Assembly (NCBI RefSeq): GCF_028401955.1
Contig: NZ_JAQOTJ010000002.1
Span: 186,001-250,000 of the forward strand
From: Bacillus sp. BP-3
GTDB taxonomy: Bacteria; Bacillota; Bacilli; Bacillales; Bacillaceae_G
Reading direction: 5' to 3'
Length of the DNA: 64,000 nucleotides
Every line of letters begins with the position of its first letter. Positions within the stretch are counted from its first letter, which is position 1. The notes under the pieces were generated by a model that had not been told where the DNA came from, ran no database searches, and was given only the letters and a program-made list of their open reading frames with translations. This document shows, one piece after another, positions 50,327-60,665 of the stretch. A program made the position numbers and the translations under genes.

Positions 50327-53300
50327 CGATACAAACTTGGCCAGCGAAACCAGAAGGAAGTCAGTGGACCGATGATCAGTGGAAAGCAATCGCCACCGAT
50401 AGCCGTGATATTTTAGTTGCAGCTGCGGCTGGGTCGGGGAAAACAGCGGTACTTGTTGAACGTATTATTCGCAAAATGATTCGAGAGGACAATCCAGTTG
50501 ATGTCGATCGCTTGCTTGTTGTAACATTTACAAATGCAGCGGCGCAAGAGATGAAAAATCGAATTGGGTCCGCGTTAGAAAAAGTATTAATCGATGATCC
50601 AGCTTCGCCGCACATTCGAAAGCAACTTAGTCTTCTGAACCGAGCATCGATTTCGACAATCCATTCTTTCTGTTTACAAGTGATTCGAACGTATTATTAT
50701 ATGCTCGATGTGGATCCGCGTTTTCGCATTGCGAATGAGACGGAGAATGAATTGTTAAAAGAAGAAGTGCTGGATGACATATTAGAAGCAGAGTATGGCA
50801 TGGAAAATAATGAATTGTTTTTTGAACTTGTCGATCGTTATACGAGCGACCGCACTGATGATGATCTGCAGCGGATGATTTTGGCGCTCCATACTGAATC
50901 AAGAGCTCATCCAGATCCAAACGGTTGGCTTGATAAATTAGTTGAAGAATATGACGTAGAAGGAAAAACAATTGAAGGTTTACTGTATGCTTCGTATTTA
51001 TTAGAGGATGTAAAGGTGCAATTGCAAACGGCAAAACAATATGTCGAAAAAGCAATCGAACTTGCGATGTTACCAGATGGACCAGCACCGCGTGTTGAAA
51101 CGCTGCAGGCGGATCTTTTGTTGATACAAAACTTGTCCGAAGCAGCCGGTCAATCTTGGACAAGCACATATGAAGTAATGCAAACTGCTTCTTGGCAAAC
51201 GTTAAAGCGTATTAAAAAGAGTGATTATAATGAAGAGATTGTGAAGCAAGTTGATGGTCTGCGGAATAAAGCGAAAGATGAAATAAAGAAATTGCATGAA
51301 GAATTATTTAGCCGCAGCCCAGAAAGTTTTTTACGCGATTTTCAAGATATGCACCCAGTATTGCAAAAGCTTGTTGATCTTGTAAAAGTATTTACAGAAC
51401 AGTTCCAAGCGATTAAGCGTGATAAAGGAATGGTTGATTTTACAGATTTAGAGCATTTTTGCTTACAAATTTTAAGCGAGCATGCGGATGAGGGAGAACT
51501 GCGTCCGTCACCTGTTGCGTGGCAATACCGTCAAAAGTTTACAGAAGTGCTTGTTGATGAATATCAAGACACGAACTTTGTACAAGAATCGATTATTAAG
51601 CTTGTCACAAAAGATTCGGAGCAAAACGGCAATTTATTTATGGTCGGTGATGTGAAACAAAGCATATATCGCTTCCGGTTAGCAGAGCCAGGACTATTTT
51701 TAGGAAAATATAAACGTTTTACATCTGAAGGTATCGATGGCGGCATGAAAATTGATTTGGCGAAAAACTTCCGTAGCCGTCATGAAGTACTAGCAGGGAC
51801 AAACTTTATTTTTAAACAAATTATGGGCGAAGCTGTCGGAGAAATTGATTATGATGAAGACGCTGAGTTGAAGCTTGGAGCGAGTTATCCAGAAGGGACA
51901 GATTCATCAGCAGAATTGTTATTTATCCATCAATCTGATGACGCGACAGTAGATGAGGAGGAAGGCGTGGAATTAGAAAAGGCGCAATTAGAAGCACGCC
52001 TCATCGCGCAAAGAATAAAAGCAATGGTCGATTCTGGTTATGAAGTATATGACCGAAAAACAAACGGTATGCGTCCCGTTACGTATCGTGATTTTGTTAT
52101 TTTATTGCGCTCTATGCCATGGGCGCCGCAAATTATGGAGGAGTTAAAGCAACAAGGTATTCCTGTTTATGCAGAGCTTGCGACTGGTTATTTTGAAGCG
52201 ACAGAAGTGAATGTAATGATGAACCTATTTCGCGTTATTGATAATCCAGCACAAGATATTCCGTTAGCAGCTGTGCTTCGTTCACCAATTGTTGGATTAA
52301 CAGACGAAGAGCTTGCGATGCTGCGTGCTCACGGAAAAAAGGGCTCCTTTTATGAAGTGCTGCGCTCTTTCTTGCAAGGTGCACCGCTTCAGGAAGAGAA
52401 AGAATTGCATGAGAAACTATCATGGTTTTTCGAGCATTTACAAGAGTGGCGTGAATTTGCGCGTCAGCAGTCGCTATCTGATTTAATTTGGAAAGTGTAT
52501 CGTGAAACGGGTTATTATGACTTTGTGGGTGGTCTTCCTGCTGGTAAGCAGCGCCAGGCAAACCTTCGCGTCTTATATGATCGCGCCCGTCAATATGAAG
52601 CGACTTCATTTCGTGGTTTATTCCGCTTCTTGCGTTTTATTGAGCGGATATTAGAACGCGGTGATGATATGGGAACAGCTCGTGCGCTTGGCGAACAAGA
52701 AGATGTTGTACGTATTATGACCATTCATAAAAGTAAGGGACTAGAGTTTCCGGTTGTGTTTGTCGCAGGGCTTGGCAGACGTTTTAACACACAAGATCTA
52801 ATGAAACGTTTCTTATTGCATAAAGATTTTGGGTTTGGTTCGCAGTTTATTGATCCGAAAAAGCGCATTAAATATACGACATTATCACAGCTTGCAATTA
52901 AGCGTAAAATGAAAATGGAGCTAATTGCGGAAGAAATGCGCGTCTTATATGTTGCTTTAACACGTGCGAAAGAAAAGCTCATTTTAATTGGAACTGTAAA
53001 AGATAAAGAAAAAGAAATCCAGAAATGGCTAGATGCCCGCGAGCATACCTCATGGTTATTGCCAGATTATGTACGTGCCGGGGCAATTTGTTATTTAGAT
53101 TGGATTGTGCCATCATTATGCAGACATAAAGATAGTGACATGCTTTTTGAGATGGGACAAGGAAATATTCCGGCTGACATATATGACTATGATGCAAACT
53201 GGAAAGTAGAAGCGGTTGACGTGGCAGAGTTGCAGGCACCAGAGCCAATGAAAGAAGAAAAGCAAGAGTTATTAGAAGCGCTCAGGGAGCAAAAGTCAGT

Positions 53301-54048
53301 TTCTCTCTGTAGTGAACAAAAAGATGAAGTGTATAAAAGGTTAACATGGCAGTACGGATTTGAAGATGCGGCAACGCACCGCGCCAAACAATCTGTTACG
53401 GAAATTAAACGAAACTACCAAGCGCAAGAAGGTAGTGATACAGCGTTTATCAAACGAGTTCGTGCACCAATTGAAACACGTCCGCGATTTATGGAGAAAA
53501 AAGGACTTACGTATGCAGAACGCGGGACGGCTGTTCATACAGTTATGCAGCATGTAAACTTAGCGAAAGCAATAACAATTGAAGTAATTCAAGAACAAAT
53601 TGCGGAAATGGTAAATAAAGAGCTGTTAACATTTGAACAAGCAGAAGAAATAGCGCCAGAAAAAATCGTTGCATTTTTTGAAACAGCAATCGGAAAACGA
53701 CTGTTAGCTGCCAAACATGTAGAGCGCGAAGTACCGTTTACGATGATGTTATCAGCAGAAGAAGCATATCAAGATTGGACAGCTGAACAAGACGAATCTA
53801 TTCTTGTTCAAGGGGTTATTGATTGTATGATTGAAGAAGAGGATGGCATCGTTTTAATTGATTTTAAAACAGATACAATTGAAGGACGATTCCCAGGCGG
53901 GTTTGAACAAGCGAGACCGATATTAGAAGAACGGTACAAAATACAGCTAGCCCTTTATCGGAAAGCGCTAGAAAAAAGTTTACATCAATCCGTAAAAGGA
54001 ACATATTTATATTTCTTTGATGGCAATCACGTATTACAAGTAGATTGA
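50323..54048 (+). CDS. addA: AddAB helicase-nuclease, AddA subunit
   Basis: A 1241-residue UvrD-like helicase with a C-terminal nuclease. Walker A is [11 protein letters not shown] at residues 34-44; motif Ia [15 protein letters not shown]; motif [10 protein letters not shown]; motif IV/V region [22 protein letters not shown]; motif [19 protein letters not shown]. The nuclease domain ends the protein with [23 protein letters not shown] (Asp-Asp-Lys type centre). ATGA coupling to addB ensures equal amounts. Confidence 0.97.
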   Translation: MTIQTWPAKPEGSQWTDDQWKAIATDSRDILVAAAAGSGKTAVLVERIIRKMIREDNPVDVDRLLVVTFTNAAAQEMKNRIGSALEKVLIDDPASPHIRKQLSLLNRASISTIHSFCLQVIRTYYYMLDVDPRFRIANETENELLKEEVLDDILEAEYGMENNELFFELVDRYTSDRTDDDLQRMILALHTESRAHPDPNGWLDKLVEEYDVEGKTIEGLLYASYLLEDVKVQLQTAKQYVEKAIELAMLPDGPAPRVETLQADLLLIQNLSEAAGQSWTSTYEVMQTASWQTLKRIKKSDYNEEIVKQVDGLRNKAKDEIKKLHEELFSRSPESFLRDFQDMHPVLQKLVDLVKVFTEQFQAIKRDKGMVDFTDLEHFCLQILSEHADEGELRPSPVAWQYRQKFTEVLVDEYQDTNFVQESIIKLVTKDSEQNGNLFMVGDVKQSIYRFRLAEPGLFLGKYKRFTSEGIDGGMKIDLAKNFRSRHEVLAGTNFIFKQIMGEAVGEIDYDEDAELKLGASYPEGTDSSAELLFIHQSDDATVDEEEGVELEKAQLEARLIAQRIKAMVDSGYEVYDRKTNGMRPVTYRDFVILLRSMPWAPQIMEELKQQGIPVYAELATGYFEATEVNVMMNLFRVIDNPAQDIPLAAVLRSPIVGLTDEELAMLRAHGKKGSFYEVLRSFLQGAPLQEEKELHEKLSWFFEHLQEWREFARQQSLSDLIWKVYRETGYYDFVGGLPAGKQRQANLRVLYDRARQYEATSFRGLFRFLRFIERILERGDDMGTARALGEQEDVVRIMTIHKSKGLEFPVVFVAGLGRRFNTQDLMKRFLLHKDFGFGSQFIDPKKRIKYTTLSQLAIKRKMKMELIAEEMRVLYVALTRAKEKLILIGTVKDKEKEIQKWLDAREHTSWLLPDYVRAGAICYLDWIVPSLCRHKDSDMLFEMGQGNIPADIYDYDANWKVEAVDVAELQAPEPMKEEKQELLEALREQKSVSLCSEQKDEVYKRLTWQYGFEDAATHRAKQSVTEIKRNYQAQEGSDTAFIKRVRAPIETRPRFMEKKGLTYAERGTAVHTVMQHVNLAKAITIEVIQEQIAEMVNKELLTFEQAEEIAPEKIVAFFETAIGKRLLAAKHVEREVPFTMMLSAEEAYQDWTAEQDESILVQGVIDCMIEEEDGIVLIDFKTDTIEGRFPGGFEQARPILEERYKIQLALYRKALEKSLHQSVKGTYLYFFDGNHVLQVD

Positions 54049-54060
54049 TGAAAAATGAGA

Positions 54061-54087
54061 AAACGGAGGGATTCCCTCCGTTTTTTT
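54061..54087. terminator. Shared terminator of addA and gerPF
   Basis: AACGGAGGGA pairs with TCCCTCCGTT followed by TTTTTTT on the plus strand; the convergent gerP operon ends just to the right. Confidence 0.85.
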
Positions 54088-54099
54088 ATTCCCTCCGCG

Positions 54100-54315
54100 C
54101 TATACTGTTCCGATTTGATCTTGATCAGCTACATCAGAATCAAATGTATTTGTACCACTTACACCGTTAAATGTATTCAGAACAAATGCAACATTTGATG
54201 AACCAGATCCGTTATAAGCTTTCGTATTTTCTTTCGGAGATACATTATAGAAGTCCCCTAAATTAAAAGAACCGTTACTATTTTGAACGACTAAGTTTCC
54301 CACAAGAGACGGCAT
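54100..54315 (-). CDS. gerPF: Spore germination protein GerPF
   Basis: A 71-residue GerP-family protein (MPSLVGNLVVQNSNGSFNLGDFYNVSPKE...), similar in plan to GerPA: a short beta N-terminus with GxxxVGD-type motif and a Gly/Asn/Ser-rich end. GerP proteins are made in the mother cell late in sporulation and let germinants pass the coat. Last gene of the six-gene operon, with a good ribosome binding site. Confidence 0.92.
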   Translation of the reverse strand: MPSLVGNLVVQNSNGSFNLGDFYNVSPKENTKAYNGSGSSNVAFVLNTFNGVSGTNTFDSDVADQDQIGTV

Positions 54316-54356
54316 ATTTTCACCTACTTCAATTTCCTTTTATGGTACTATATGAT

Positions 54357-54743
54357 TTATTTGCGAAAAGGTTCTTTTGTCACAAACTGGCGAATTTGTA
54401 AAATGCGTGAGTTTGCAAATACATAATCAATAGATCCGATGTGAAGACAAGCAGAGTTAAGCATACTTTGAATCGTAATGCAGTCTACTTCGATAAAAGG
54501 ATTTTTATTCACGACAGTCATGTTTACTTCGTTTATGCGAGTTGGGATTGTGATTTCGTTGTCGACAAATATGTTGTATGCTTCAAAGTTTCCTTCTTGA
54601 GAAAGAAAGGTAGGAATTTCGCGCTGAACGACAAGCACCCTGCTTTTTAATTCTACATGATTTGTATCACCAACTTGAACAACGGAACTGAGTCCTAGCG
54701 TGATGACAGTAGGCTGGTGAACAACGGAAATATGTCGAAACAA
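54357..54743 (-). CDS. gerPE: Spore germination protein GerPE
   Basis: A 128-residue beta-rich protein. It starts with TTG at 54743, six bases after AAAGGAGGG, giving LFRHISVVHQPTVITLGLSSVVQVGD; the longer frame to 54779 overlaps gerPD. The segment SVVQVGDTNHVELKSRVLVVQRE fits the family. It belongs to the GerP coat-permeability set. Gene order PF-PE-PD-PC-PB-PA supports the call. Confidence 0.9.
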   Translation of the reverse strand: MFRHISVVHQPTVITLGLSSVVQVGDTNHVELKSRVLVVQREIPTFLSQEGNFEAYNIFVDNEITIPTRINEVNMTVVNKNPFIEVDCITIQSMLNSACLHIGSIDYVFANSRILQIRQFVTKEPFRK

Positions 54744-54756
54744 AACGAGCCCTCCT

Positions 54757-54951
54757 TTATCTAGGAGTGGAAGGTACACCAGTTACGAGTGGTACAAATG
54801 GTCCGCCTGTAACCGATTCAAACGGTGTATCTAAAATAGAAGATGAAATAATAAGGTTTGCATCGCCAATCAAGAATAAAGCAGACGAAGATACCCCAAG
54901 GGATCTAATGTTTCCGACTTTGATCTCATGATTAATCACAGTGAAATTCAT
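54757..54951 (-). CDS. gerPD: Spore germination protein GerPD
   Basis: A 64-residue protein, MNFTVINHEIKVGNIRSLGVSSSALFLIGDANLI..., with the short GerP beta motif (VGNIRSLGVSSSALFLIGD) and a Pro/Gly tail. AAAGGAG precedes the ATG. It ends 14 bases before the gerPE start. Confidence 0.92.
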   Translation of the reverse strand: MNFTVINHEIKVGNIRSLGVSSSALFLIGDANLIISSSILDTPFESVTGGPFVPLVTGVPSTPR

Positions 54952-54957
54952 ATGCAG

Positions 54958-55572
54958 TTACTCCTTTCGGAAGTTGCGTGGTATATGCTGAATAAAGGAA
55001 CGAAATGCTTTATCGATATCTTGTTTCATTGCTTGAATAATGACATCTTTCATATACTGCGGATTAGATGTAATTTCGGGATGTGGCTGTACCTGAGATA
55101 AATAGTAAGGGAGACGATGTTCCATTTGTTGCTTAATATCATCAATCATCATTTGACGGTACATATCGTCAAGTGGTGTTCGTTCTTCTTGCTCAAAATG
55201 AAGAATCCTGCTATATGCTTCTTCGTCTAGATAGCGGTGCATTTCTTGAATGATGTCTTGATAAAAATCGGGATTTACTTGGGTTTCAGGGTTTACTTTT
55301 AATGTTTCAGTATCCACATTAAAGTCCTCAATCATTTCGCCTTTGCCCGTAAAGGGATTTAAACCAATATTTAATGTACCACTTAAATTTTCGACTTTTA
55401 GTTGATCAAATTTATATTCGACTTTTCCAATTGAAGAGGATGGGCGCTGTTTTAGTTCTGCTATTTCCTCTGTTAGCTGCGTTAGTTTTGTTTCTAAAAG
55501 ATTTATTCTTTCTTGTTGTTGTTGAATTACTTGTTGTAATTGTTGTAAATAAGTATATAAATCTTGACTCAC
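54958..55572 (-). CDS. gerPC: Spore germination protein GerPC
   Basis: A 204-residue protein started from GTG at 55572 (AGGAGG nine bases before), the largest in the operon. The N-terminus is a coiled coil (YLQQLQQVIQQQQERINLLETKLTQLTEEIAELKQR in outline); the middle has a short beta region with VENLSGTLNIGLNPF, and the end a helical acidic part. GerPC is thought to hold the other GerP proteins in the coat. Confidence 0.92.
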   Translation of the reverse strand: MSQDLYTYLQQLQQVIQQQQERINLLETKLTQLTEEIAELKQRPSSSIGKVEYKFDQLKVENLSGTLNIGLNPFTGKGEMIEDFNVDTETLKVNPETQVNPDFYQDIIQEMHRYLDEEAYSRILHFEQEERTPLDDMYRQMMIDDIKQQMEHRLPYYLSQVQPHPEITSNPQYMKDVIIQAMKQDIDKAFRSFIQHIPRNFRKE

Positions 55573-55633
55573 TGCTAGAAGCCTCCTTTTCAATCTGGAG
55601 GGTAGATTGGTATAAGTCTATGATAGTAATCCA

Positions 55634-55843
55634 TTAAGAAGAACTAGGAGGAGAAGGGGAAATAGAAATAATTTGTCCTGGATCTGTTAACGGCGGGGCT
55701 GGTTGTGTAAATCCACCGGTATTAGAGAACTTTGACAATGTTTTAATACTTCCTGCACTTCCAATTTGAAAGACAGCTGAAGTTGTAAGATTCTCTATTC
55801 TTATTTTGTTAATGATAATACTTTGTTGAACAAATAGTTTCAA
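55634..55843 (-). CDS. gerPB: Spore germination protein GerPB
   Basis: A 69-residue protein read from TTG (AAGGAGGG, nine bases upstream). MKLFVQQSIIINKIRIENLTTSAVFQIGSAG is typical of GerPB, with a Pro/Ser-rich end (PGQIISISPSPPSSS). Second gene of the operon. Confidence 0.92.
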   Translation of the reverse strand: MKLFVQQSIIINKIRIENLTTSAVFQIGSAGSIKTLSKFSNTGGFTQPAPPLTDPGQIISISPSPPSSS

Positions 55844-55859
55844 TTTTTATGTCCCTCCT

Positions 55860-56081
55860 TTAATAAGTAGCAGTGATTGGCTGATCGATTACATCATTAT
55901 CATTTACATTTGTTATGTTTTCGTAATTGTATATGGATATCTGTTCTCCTACATTAAAAGAACCCGCTCCTGCAAATGCACGGGAATAACTAATGGGGCG
56001 AATGGCAAATACATCTCCAATGTGAAATACACCGCTTGATCCAACGTTGACAATATTAACGTGTCCAACCATTGCAGGCAT
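55860..56081 (-). CDS. gerPA: Spore germination protein GerPA
   Basis: A 73-residue protein, MPAMVGHVNIVNVGSSGVFHIGDVFAI..., the first of the gerP operon. The ATG at 56081 follows AAAGGGTG. The G-S-S-G-V-F-H-I-G-D block is shared with GerPF. A SigmaK-type promoter lies about 80 bases upstream. Confidence 0.93.
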   Translation of the reverse strand: MPAMVGHVNIVNVGSSGVFHIGDVFAIRPISYSRAFAGAGSFNVGEQISIYNYENITNVNDNDVIDQPITATY

Positions 56082-56159
56082 AGAAAACACCCTTTATATG
56101 AAAATTTTTTGTATTTGTCCTTTTTAATTCGAATGTCTGTGATGAGAGTTTTTCTTTAT

Positions 56160-56189
56160 TATTGTATGGGCGTTTGTGCGAATATGTGT
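56160..56189 (-). promoter_or_regulatory. SigmaK-like promoter of the gerP operon
   Basis: On the minus strand CATACAATA (plus 56160-56168) matches the SigmaK -10 CATANNNTA exactly, with ACAC (plus 56186-56189) as the -35 AC motif at the usual 16-base spacing. GerP genes are known to be made in the mother cell by SigmaK, which fits. Confidence 0.72.
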
Positions 56190-56218
56190 CTATTATTTTT
56201 ACAATAAAAGACGCGCAC

Positions 56219-56398
56219 TTAGCGAGAGTGCACGTCTATATGGTGAGTTGGCGTATCATCTATTTGTATGAGTAATATAACATTTAAGAGCCTGTCCAGC
56301 TCTTGACTACAACTAACCGTTTTTTGAGATGTCATTCCGTATCGTTTGGCCAAGTATTTCATTTTTTCGCGTTTTTTTTCAATTGCTTGCTCAAACAT
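56219..56398 (-). CDS. yisI: Spo0E-like aspartyl-phosphate phosphatase (YisI type)
   Basis: A 59-residue protein too short for a simple length filter: MFEQAIEKKREKMKYLAKRY..., with the family signature SQELDRLLNVIL (SxELD) at about residues 31-42 and two helices. Such proteins dephosphorylate Spo0A~P and delay sporulation; in B. subtilis yisI sits in the same place next to gerPA. GGAGACGGAG precedes the ATG at 56398. Confidence 0.85.
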   Translation of the reverse strand: MFEQAIEKKREKMKYLAKRYGMTSQKTVSCSQELDRLLNVILLIQIDDTPTHHIDVHSR

Positions 56399-56639
56399 AG
56401 AATCGGCTCCGTCTCCTTATAGATTTTAGATGTGTCTGTAGTACATATTATACAAACTTTCCATAAAAAAGAAACGCATTCGCTAAAAGAAGAAAGAATT
56501 CTACATATTTTGGCAAAAAAAAATTTCGATTGCACAAGTAATAGATAGAATATTGTAAATGAAAAATATTTTTAGGAGGATTTTTGTTAATAGGTACGAA
56601 TACAATTACAGTATGAATTTGAAGATGGGATGTGGAAAT

Positions 56640-57539
56640 GTGCGGTTTGTGACAGCAAAAACAGATGAAAAAGTGTTTGTTGGTGTTGTAGAAGAAACAT
56701 CACAAACGGTGTTGCATGTAAGAGAAGCGCAGAGGAAAAAAGGAGAAAAAGTGACGATTCCTATTACGATGTTAGAGTGTATTGAACAAGGAGAATCTTT
56801 TATTACAAAAGTAAATGAGATTGTCGAATGGGCGAAAGAATATGGTAAGGATGCTTACTATTCATTATCGGAAATTAAGTTATTGGCTCCTATTCCAAGA
56901 CCGAGAAAAAATATTCTTTGTGTTGGAAAAAACTATCGTGAGCATGTAATCGAAATGGACAAAGAGGGAACCATTCCAGAAAATATTATTATTTTTACAA
57001 AGGCTCCAACAACTGTAATTGGCGATGGGGATCAAATTTATAGTCACCCGCATGCGACAAGTGAGCTTGATTATGAAGGAGAGCTTGCAATTGTAATCGG
57101 TAAACGTGGAAAGGAAATTCAAAAAGAAGAAGCCCTTCAGTATGTGTTTGGTTATACGATTATAAATGATGTGACAGCCAGGGATATTCAAAAGAAGCAT
57201 AAGCAATTTTTCCTTGGAAAAAGTTTCGATACATTTTGTCCAATGGGGCCATCAATCGTACATCGATCAATGATTGAAAATCCAAACGCACTTCATATTG
57301 AAACGAAAGTGAACGGGGAAGTACGTCAATCTTCTTCAACGGCAAACATGATATTTTCTATTGAAGAAATTATCTCAATTATAAGTAAAGGGATGACGTT
57401 AGAACCAGGAGATATTATTGCAACTGGGACACCGGCCGGAGTTGGAAAGGGATTTCACCCACCTCGATTTTTACATGCTGGTGATGAGGTTATTGTCACT
57501 GTAGAAGATGTTGGAACGCTTCGTAATGCTGTCAAATAA
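56640..57539 (+). CDS. yisK: FAH-family protein YisK (oxaloacetate decarboxylase-like)
   Basis: A 299-residue protein of the fumarylacetoacetate hydrolase fold. Conserved blocks: LLAPIPRPRKNILCVGKNYREHVIE, FTKAPTTVIGDGDQI, SELDYEGELAIVIGKRGK with the metal-binding acids, KKHKQFFLGKSFDTFCPMGP and GDIIATGTPAGVGKGFHPPRFLHAGD. In B. subtilis YisK decarboxylates oxaloacetate and is near Mbl at the cell envelope. The start is uncertain: GTG at 56640 gives the normal N-terminus (MRFVTAKTDEKVFVG), while an open frame from 56559 adds 27 residues. Confidence 0.88.
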   Translation: MRFVTAKTDEKVFVGVVEETSQTVLHVREAQRKKGEKVTIPITMLECIEQGESFITKVNEIVEWAKEYGKDAYYSLSEIKLLAPIPRPRKNILCVGKNYREHVIEMDKEGTIPENIIIFTKAPTTVIGDGDQIYSHPHATSELDYEGELAIVIGKRGKEIQKEEALQYVFGYTIINDVTARDIQKKHKQFFLGKSFDTFCPMGPSIVHRSMIENPNALHIETKVNGEVRQSSSTANMIFSIEEIISIISKGMTLEPGDIIATGTPAGVGKGFHPPRFLHAGDEVIVTVEDVGTLRNAVK

Positions 57540-58020
57540 AAAGGCGCGTTCTCCTTATTTCTGGATTATCCCCATTATTTTTGCTTTGCACAATGCAGAG
57601 GAGTATTATTTTTTTCCGGAAATGAAGTATTTCCGCCCGGTTCAAATGGAAGAGAATATGTTGCAATCCAAGCATTTTTTCATAGCAATACTTCTATTAA
57701 CTGTTTTTGTGTGCGGGGTAGTGATGATACACGATTTGTTTTTGAAGAAGCTTACATTATACATGGTGTTGTTTACACAAACTATGATTTTTACGAATGG
57801 GATTGTTCATCTTGTCGGGGCAATCTTGAAGAGAGGGTATGTGCCTGGACTTGGTACAGCTTTCTTTTTAATCATTCCATTTTCATTGTTTTTGTTTTGG
57901 AAGGGAAATGTAGTTGGTTGGTGGAAATGGAAGCACGTGTGGATATCGTGTATTATCGGTATTTTACTCATATTTCCTATTCTGGCTGGTCTATTGTATA
58001 TAGTTAGGAGCATTGCATAG
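57526..58020 (+). CDS. HXXEE-type membrane protein
   Basis: A 164-residue integral membrane protein. The name-giving motif HNAEEY is in the first membrane segment (IIPIIFALHNAEEYYFFPEM). Four to five further hydrophobic stretches follow (FFIAILLLTVFVCGVVMI, LYMVLFTQTMIFTNGIVHLVG, AFFLIIPFSLFLFW, ISCIIGILLIFPILAGLLYIV). The HXXEE family has no settled function. It overlaps the yisK stop. Confidence 0.8.
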   Translation: MLSNKKARSPYFWIIPIIFALHNAEEYYFFPEMKYFRPVQMEENMLQSKHFFIAILLLTVFVCGVVMIHDLFLKKLTLYMVLFTQTMIFTNGIVHLVGAILKRGYVPGLGTAFFLIIPFSLFLFWKGNVVGWWKWKHVWISCIIGILLIFPILAGLLYIVRSIA

Positions 58021-58022
58021 CA

Positions 58023-58057
58023 AAAAGAAGGTTGCCGTTTAACGGGCAACCTTCTTT
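58023..58057. terminator. Bidirectional terminator between the HXXEE gene and rocD
   Basis: AAGAAGGTTGCC pairs with GGCAACCTTCTT around GTTTAACG-type loop; A/T runs on both sides serve both genes. Confidence 0.85.
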
Positions 58058-58061
58058 AGTA

Positions 58062-59252
58062 TTAAGATAATACTTCTTTAATTTTTTCGAATGCCCATTG
58101 TAAATCTTCTTCAGAAATAACAAGAGGCGGAGCAATGCGGATTACATTGTCATGTGTTTCTTTACATAGTAAACCAACTGCTTTTAATTGTTCACAGTAA
58201 GGGCGTGCAGATTCATTTAATTCGATACCGATAAATAATCCTCTTCCGCGCACGTCTGTAATCATTGGATTGTCAATTTCACGTAATTGATTTACTAATT
58301 TTTCTCCTAATTGTAAAGAGCGTTCTGTTAATTTTTCTTCTAATAATACATCTAAAGAAGCAAGAGAAACTGCACAAGCTAGTGGATTACCACCGAATGT
58401 AGAACCGTGAGAGCCTGGCTCAAATACTTCTAAAATGTCACGATTTGCAGCAACGCAAGAAATTGGGAATACACCGCCGCCTAGCGCTTTTCCAAGGATG
58501 TACATGTCAGGAATAACATTGTCCCAATCACATGCAAATAATTTTCCAGTACGGCCTAAGCCTGTTTGGATTTCATCTGCAATAAATAATACATTTTCTT
58601 CTTTACATACATTGTATGCTTCTTGTAAGAAACCTGCTGGTGGAATGTTAATACCTGCTTCACCTTGGATTGGCTCTAAAATAAATGCAGCTGTATTTGG
58701 TGTAATTGCTCCTTTTAATGCATCGATGTCGCCGTAAGGAATAACAACAATACCTGGAAGCATCGGTCCAAATCCGCGTTTATATTCCTCATTAGATGAC
58801 ATGGATACAGCACCCATTGTACGGCCATGGAAGTTATCTACACAGACAATAATTTCAGCTTTATTATCTTCTACTTTTTTCACATCATATGCCCAGCGTC
58901 TCGCTGTTTTGATAGCGGTTTCAACAGCTTCCGCACCTGTATTCATTGGTAAAATCATTTCTTTATTAGTTAATTTCGCAACTTTTTCATACCAAGGGCC
59001 TAATTGATCACTGTGGAATGCACGTGATGTTAATGTTACACGCCCAGCTTGGTCGATAAGCGCTTGGATAATTTTTGGATGGCGATGACCTTGGTTTACA
59101 GCAGAATATGCACTGAGCATGTCCATATAACGGTTGCCTTCTGGATCTTCTACCCAAACACCTTCAGCTTTTGCAATTACGATTGGAAGTGGATGGTAGT
59201 TATTTGCTCCGTAAGTTTCTGTTAATTCGATAATGTCCTTTGTTTGAATCAT
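58062..59252 (-). CDS. rocD: Ornithine aminotransferase
   Basis: A 396-residue PLP enzyme that turns ornithine and 2-oxoglutarate into glutamate semialdehyde and glutamate in arginine breakdown. PLP-lysine is Lys255 in [10 protein letters not shown]; other marks are [39 protein letters not shown] and [15 protein letters not shown]. It is a single gene here with no rocE or rocF beside it, and the direction is opposite to yisK and yisL. Confidence 0.96.
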   Translation of the reverse strand: MIQTKDIIELTETYGANNYHPLPIVIAKAEGVWVEDPEGNRYMDMLSAYSAVNQGHRHPKIIQALIDQAGRVTLTSRAFHSDQLGPWYEKVAKLTNKEMILPMNTGAEAVETAIKTARRWAYDVKKVEDNKAEIIVCVDNFHGRTMGAVSMSSNEEYKRGFGPMLPGIVVIPYGDIDALKGAITPNTAAFILEPIQGEAGINIPPAGFLQEAYNVCKEENVLFIADEIQTGLGRTGKLFACDWDNVIPDMYILGKALGGGVFPISCVAANRDILEVFEPGSHGSTFGGNPLACAVSLASLDVLLEEKLTERSLQLGEKLVNQLREIDNPMITDVRGRGLFIGIELNESARPYCEQLKAVGLLCKETHDNVIRIAPPLVISEEDLQWAFEKIKEVLS

Positions 59253-59405
59253 GCTAGTTCCCCCTTTTGTTTTTACAAGAAGTTTGTAAATACTCTAAAT
59301 ATTATATCATTTAAGCGAAAAAAAAGCGAAATATTTCCTGTAAAGAAATGAACGTGGTATCATGTATAGTGAAAAAGTTTGGGAAAAGAGGAGGAAGGGA
59401 TTTAT

Positions 59406-59759
59406 ATGGTACATATGCACATTACGGCATGGGCTCTTGGGATTATTTTGTTTTTTGTGGCATATTCGATGTATACGAGTGGAAAACAGGCAAAAGGCAT
59501 GCACATGGTAGTTCGCTTGCTGTACATTTTAATTATTGCATCAGGGTTATTAATTTACAAAAATGTTCACTGGATGCCTATGTTATATGGAATTAAAATG
59601 CTTGTTGGCATCTGGGTAATTGCTTCAATGGAAATGGTTCTTGTGAAAGCGAGTAAGCAGAAAGCAACAGGGGCGTTCTGGACTCAATTTGTTATTGCAT
59701 TTGTAGTTGTATTATATCTTGGTTTACGATTACCGCTAGGGTTTTCACCATTTGCTTAA
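59406..59759 (+). CDS. yisL: YisL family membrane protein
   Basis: A 117-residue protein with four hydrophobic segments, the DUF1516/YisL family: [27 protein letters not shown]..., [18 protein letters not shown], and a C-terminus [17 protein letters not shown]. The ATG at 59406 with GAGGAAGGG is preferred to the earlier in-frame start. Function unknown; the place between yisK and yisN is as in B. subtilis. Confidence 0.9.
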   Translation: MVHMHITAWALGIILFFVAYSMYTSGKQAKGMHMVVRLLYILIIASGLLIYKNVHWMPMLYGIKMLVGIWVIASMEMVLVKASKQKATGAFWTQFVIAFVVVLYLGLRLPLGFSPFA

Positions 59760-59764
59760 AAAAG

Positions 59765-59807
59765 AAGCACGTTATCTCGCTCTATAAGTGAGATTAACGT
59801 GCTTTTA
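59765..59807. terminator. Terminator between yisL and yisN
   Basis: AGCACGTTATCTCGC pairs in an imperfect stem with GAGATTAACGTGCT around CTCTATAAGT, T-rich to the right. It separates convergent genes. Confidence 0.7.
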
Positions 59808-59810
59808 TTG

Positions 59811-60362
59811 TTAATTTCCAACGTGTAATTCATCTCCATCTGCTTTTGTGATCTTAAATAGATCCTTATCGTTTGTAGAATAGCGGACATAATGGTGATG
59901 GAGGGCGCAAATCATTTCTTCGTTATCAAATAAGAGAATATTAACGCCTTCGCATGAATGGTCTTTTGGCTGGAATGATAAAAAATTGTGAGCATAGATG
60001 CAATCGTATAGAGAGTAGCTTAGTGATTGCAAAGCTTCCGTGACAAGTGAAAAGGATGAATCTGAAAGCTCTTCGATCCACTCATGATAGCTTGTCAGCA
60101 GTTTTTTTCGAATGCGAATGGTTTCACCATTTTGCAGCGGATGATGTTCATTTGCTACTTTCAAAATATTATGTTCATAAAAGCGAGCGGGTAACCAATT
60201 GTTGTTATATAAAATCTCAAATCCATCTTCAATCATATCATCTAGTAAAAAAGCTTCATCACTTTCTTCGTCAAAAAATACCCATTCTTCGTTTATATAT
60301 TCAACATTTCCAATTGTATGGGCACGCGGTTGACTATACAAAATATGTTTACGTTGTTTCAT
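59811..60362 (-). CDS. yisN: YisN/DUF2777 family protein
   Basis: A 183-residue soluble protein. Patterns: HTIGNVEYINEEWVFFDEESDEAFLLDDMIED (given in part), YHEWIEELSDSSFSLVTEALQSLSYSLYDCIYAHNFLSF. The family is limited to Bacillus relatives, without known function. Position between yisL and asnO agrees with B. subtilis. Confidence 0.82.
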   Translation of the reverse strand: MKQRKHILYSQPRAHTIGNVEYINEEWVFFDEESDEAFLLDDMIEDGFEILYNNNWLPARFYEHNILKVANEHHPLQNGETIRIRKKLLTSYHEWIEELSDSSFSLVTEALQSLSYSLYDCIYAHNFLSFQPKDHSCEGVNILLFDNEEMICALHHHYVRYSTNDKDLFKITKADGDELHVGN

Positions 60363-60517
60363 TCGTGTTCGCTCCTTTTCTAATAGAAGTTTCTGTTCTT
60401 GTTATAGACAGTTCAGTCTTTGTTTATCCAAAAATCGGTAATTTATAATTAAAAAAAGCAGTTCCAAAGGCGTTTGTCGATGGGATAGAGGGGTTGTGTC
60501 ATCAGGCAGCAGTGTCA

Positions 60518-60577
60518 ACTCCACTTGTGTTAAGCATCTGGTAAAGATGATACCAAGATCTGAGGAGATAAGTGGAG
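60518..60577 (+). promoter_or_regulatory. Folded leader upstream of asnO
   Basis: CTCCACTT (60519-60526) pairs with AAGTGGAG (60570-60577); inside, ATCTGGTA (60536-60543) pairs with TACCAAGAT (60551-60559). I see no T-box core, so this is an unassigned RNA structure or operator. The rest of 60363-60665 has no gene. Confidence 0.4.
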
Positions 60578-60665
60578 GGAGTTTTCATAACAAAGGAACA
60601 TAGAATTAAAATTGGGCATAGAATAAAAACAGACTGCGGATATGAGATGAGAAAGGGTGATTGCA

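Noticed and set aside
50627-51169. 180-residue minus-strand frame inside addA
   Set aside because: It lies wholly in a conserved helicase gene; no ribosome binding site or motif.
56101-56125. SigmaK -10 CATATAAAG next to gerPA
   Set aside because: It does not match CATANNNTA and would place the start too close to the ribosome binding site; the site at 56160-56168 fits better.
60486-60600. T-box riboswitch before asnO
   Set aside because: The conserved T-box sequence and terminator/antiterminator pair are not present; only generic hairpins are seen.
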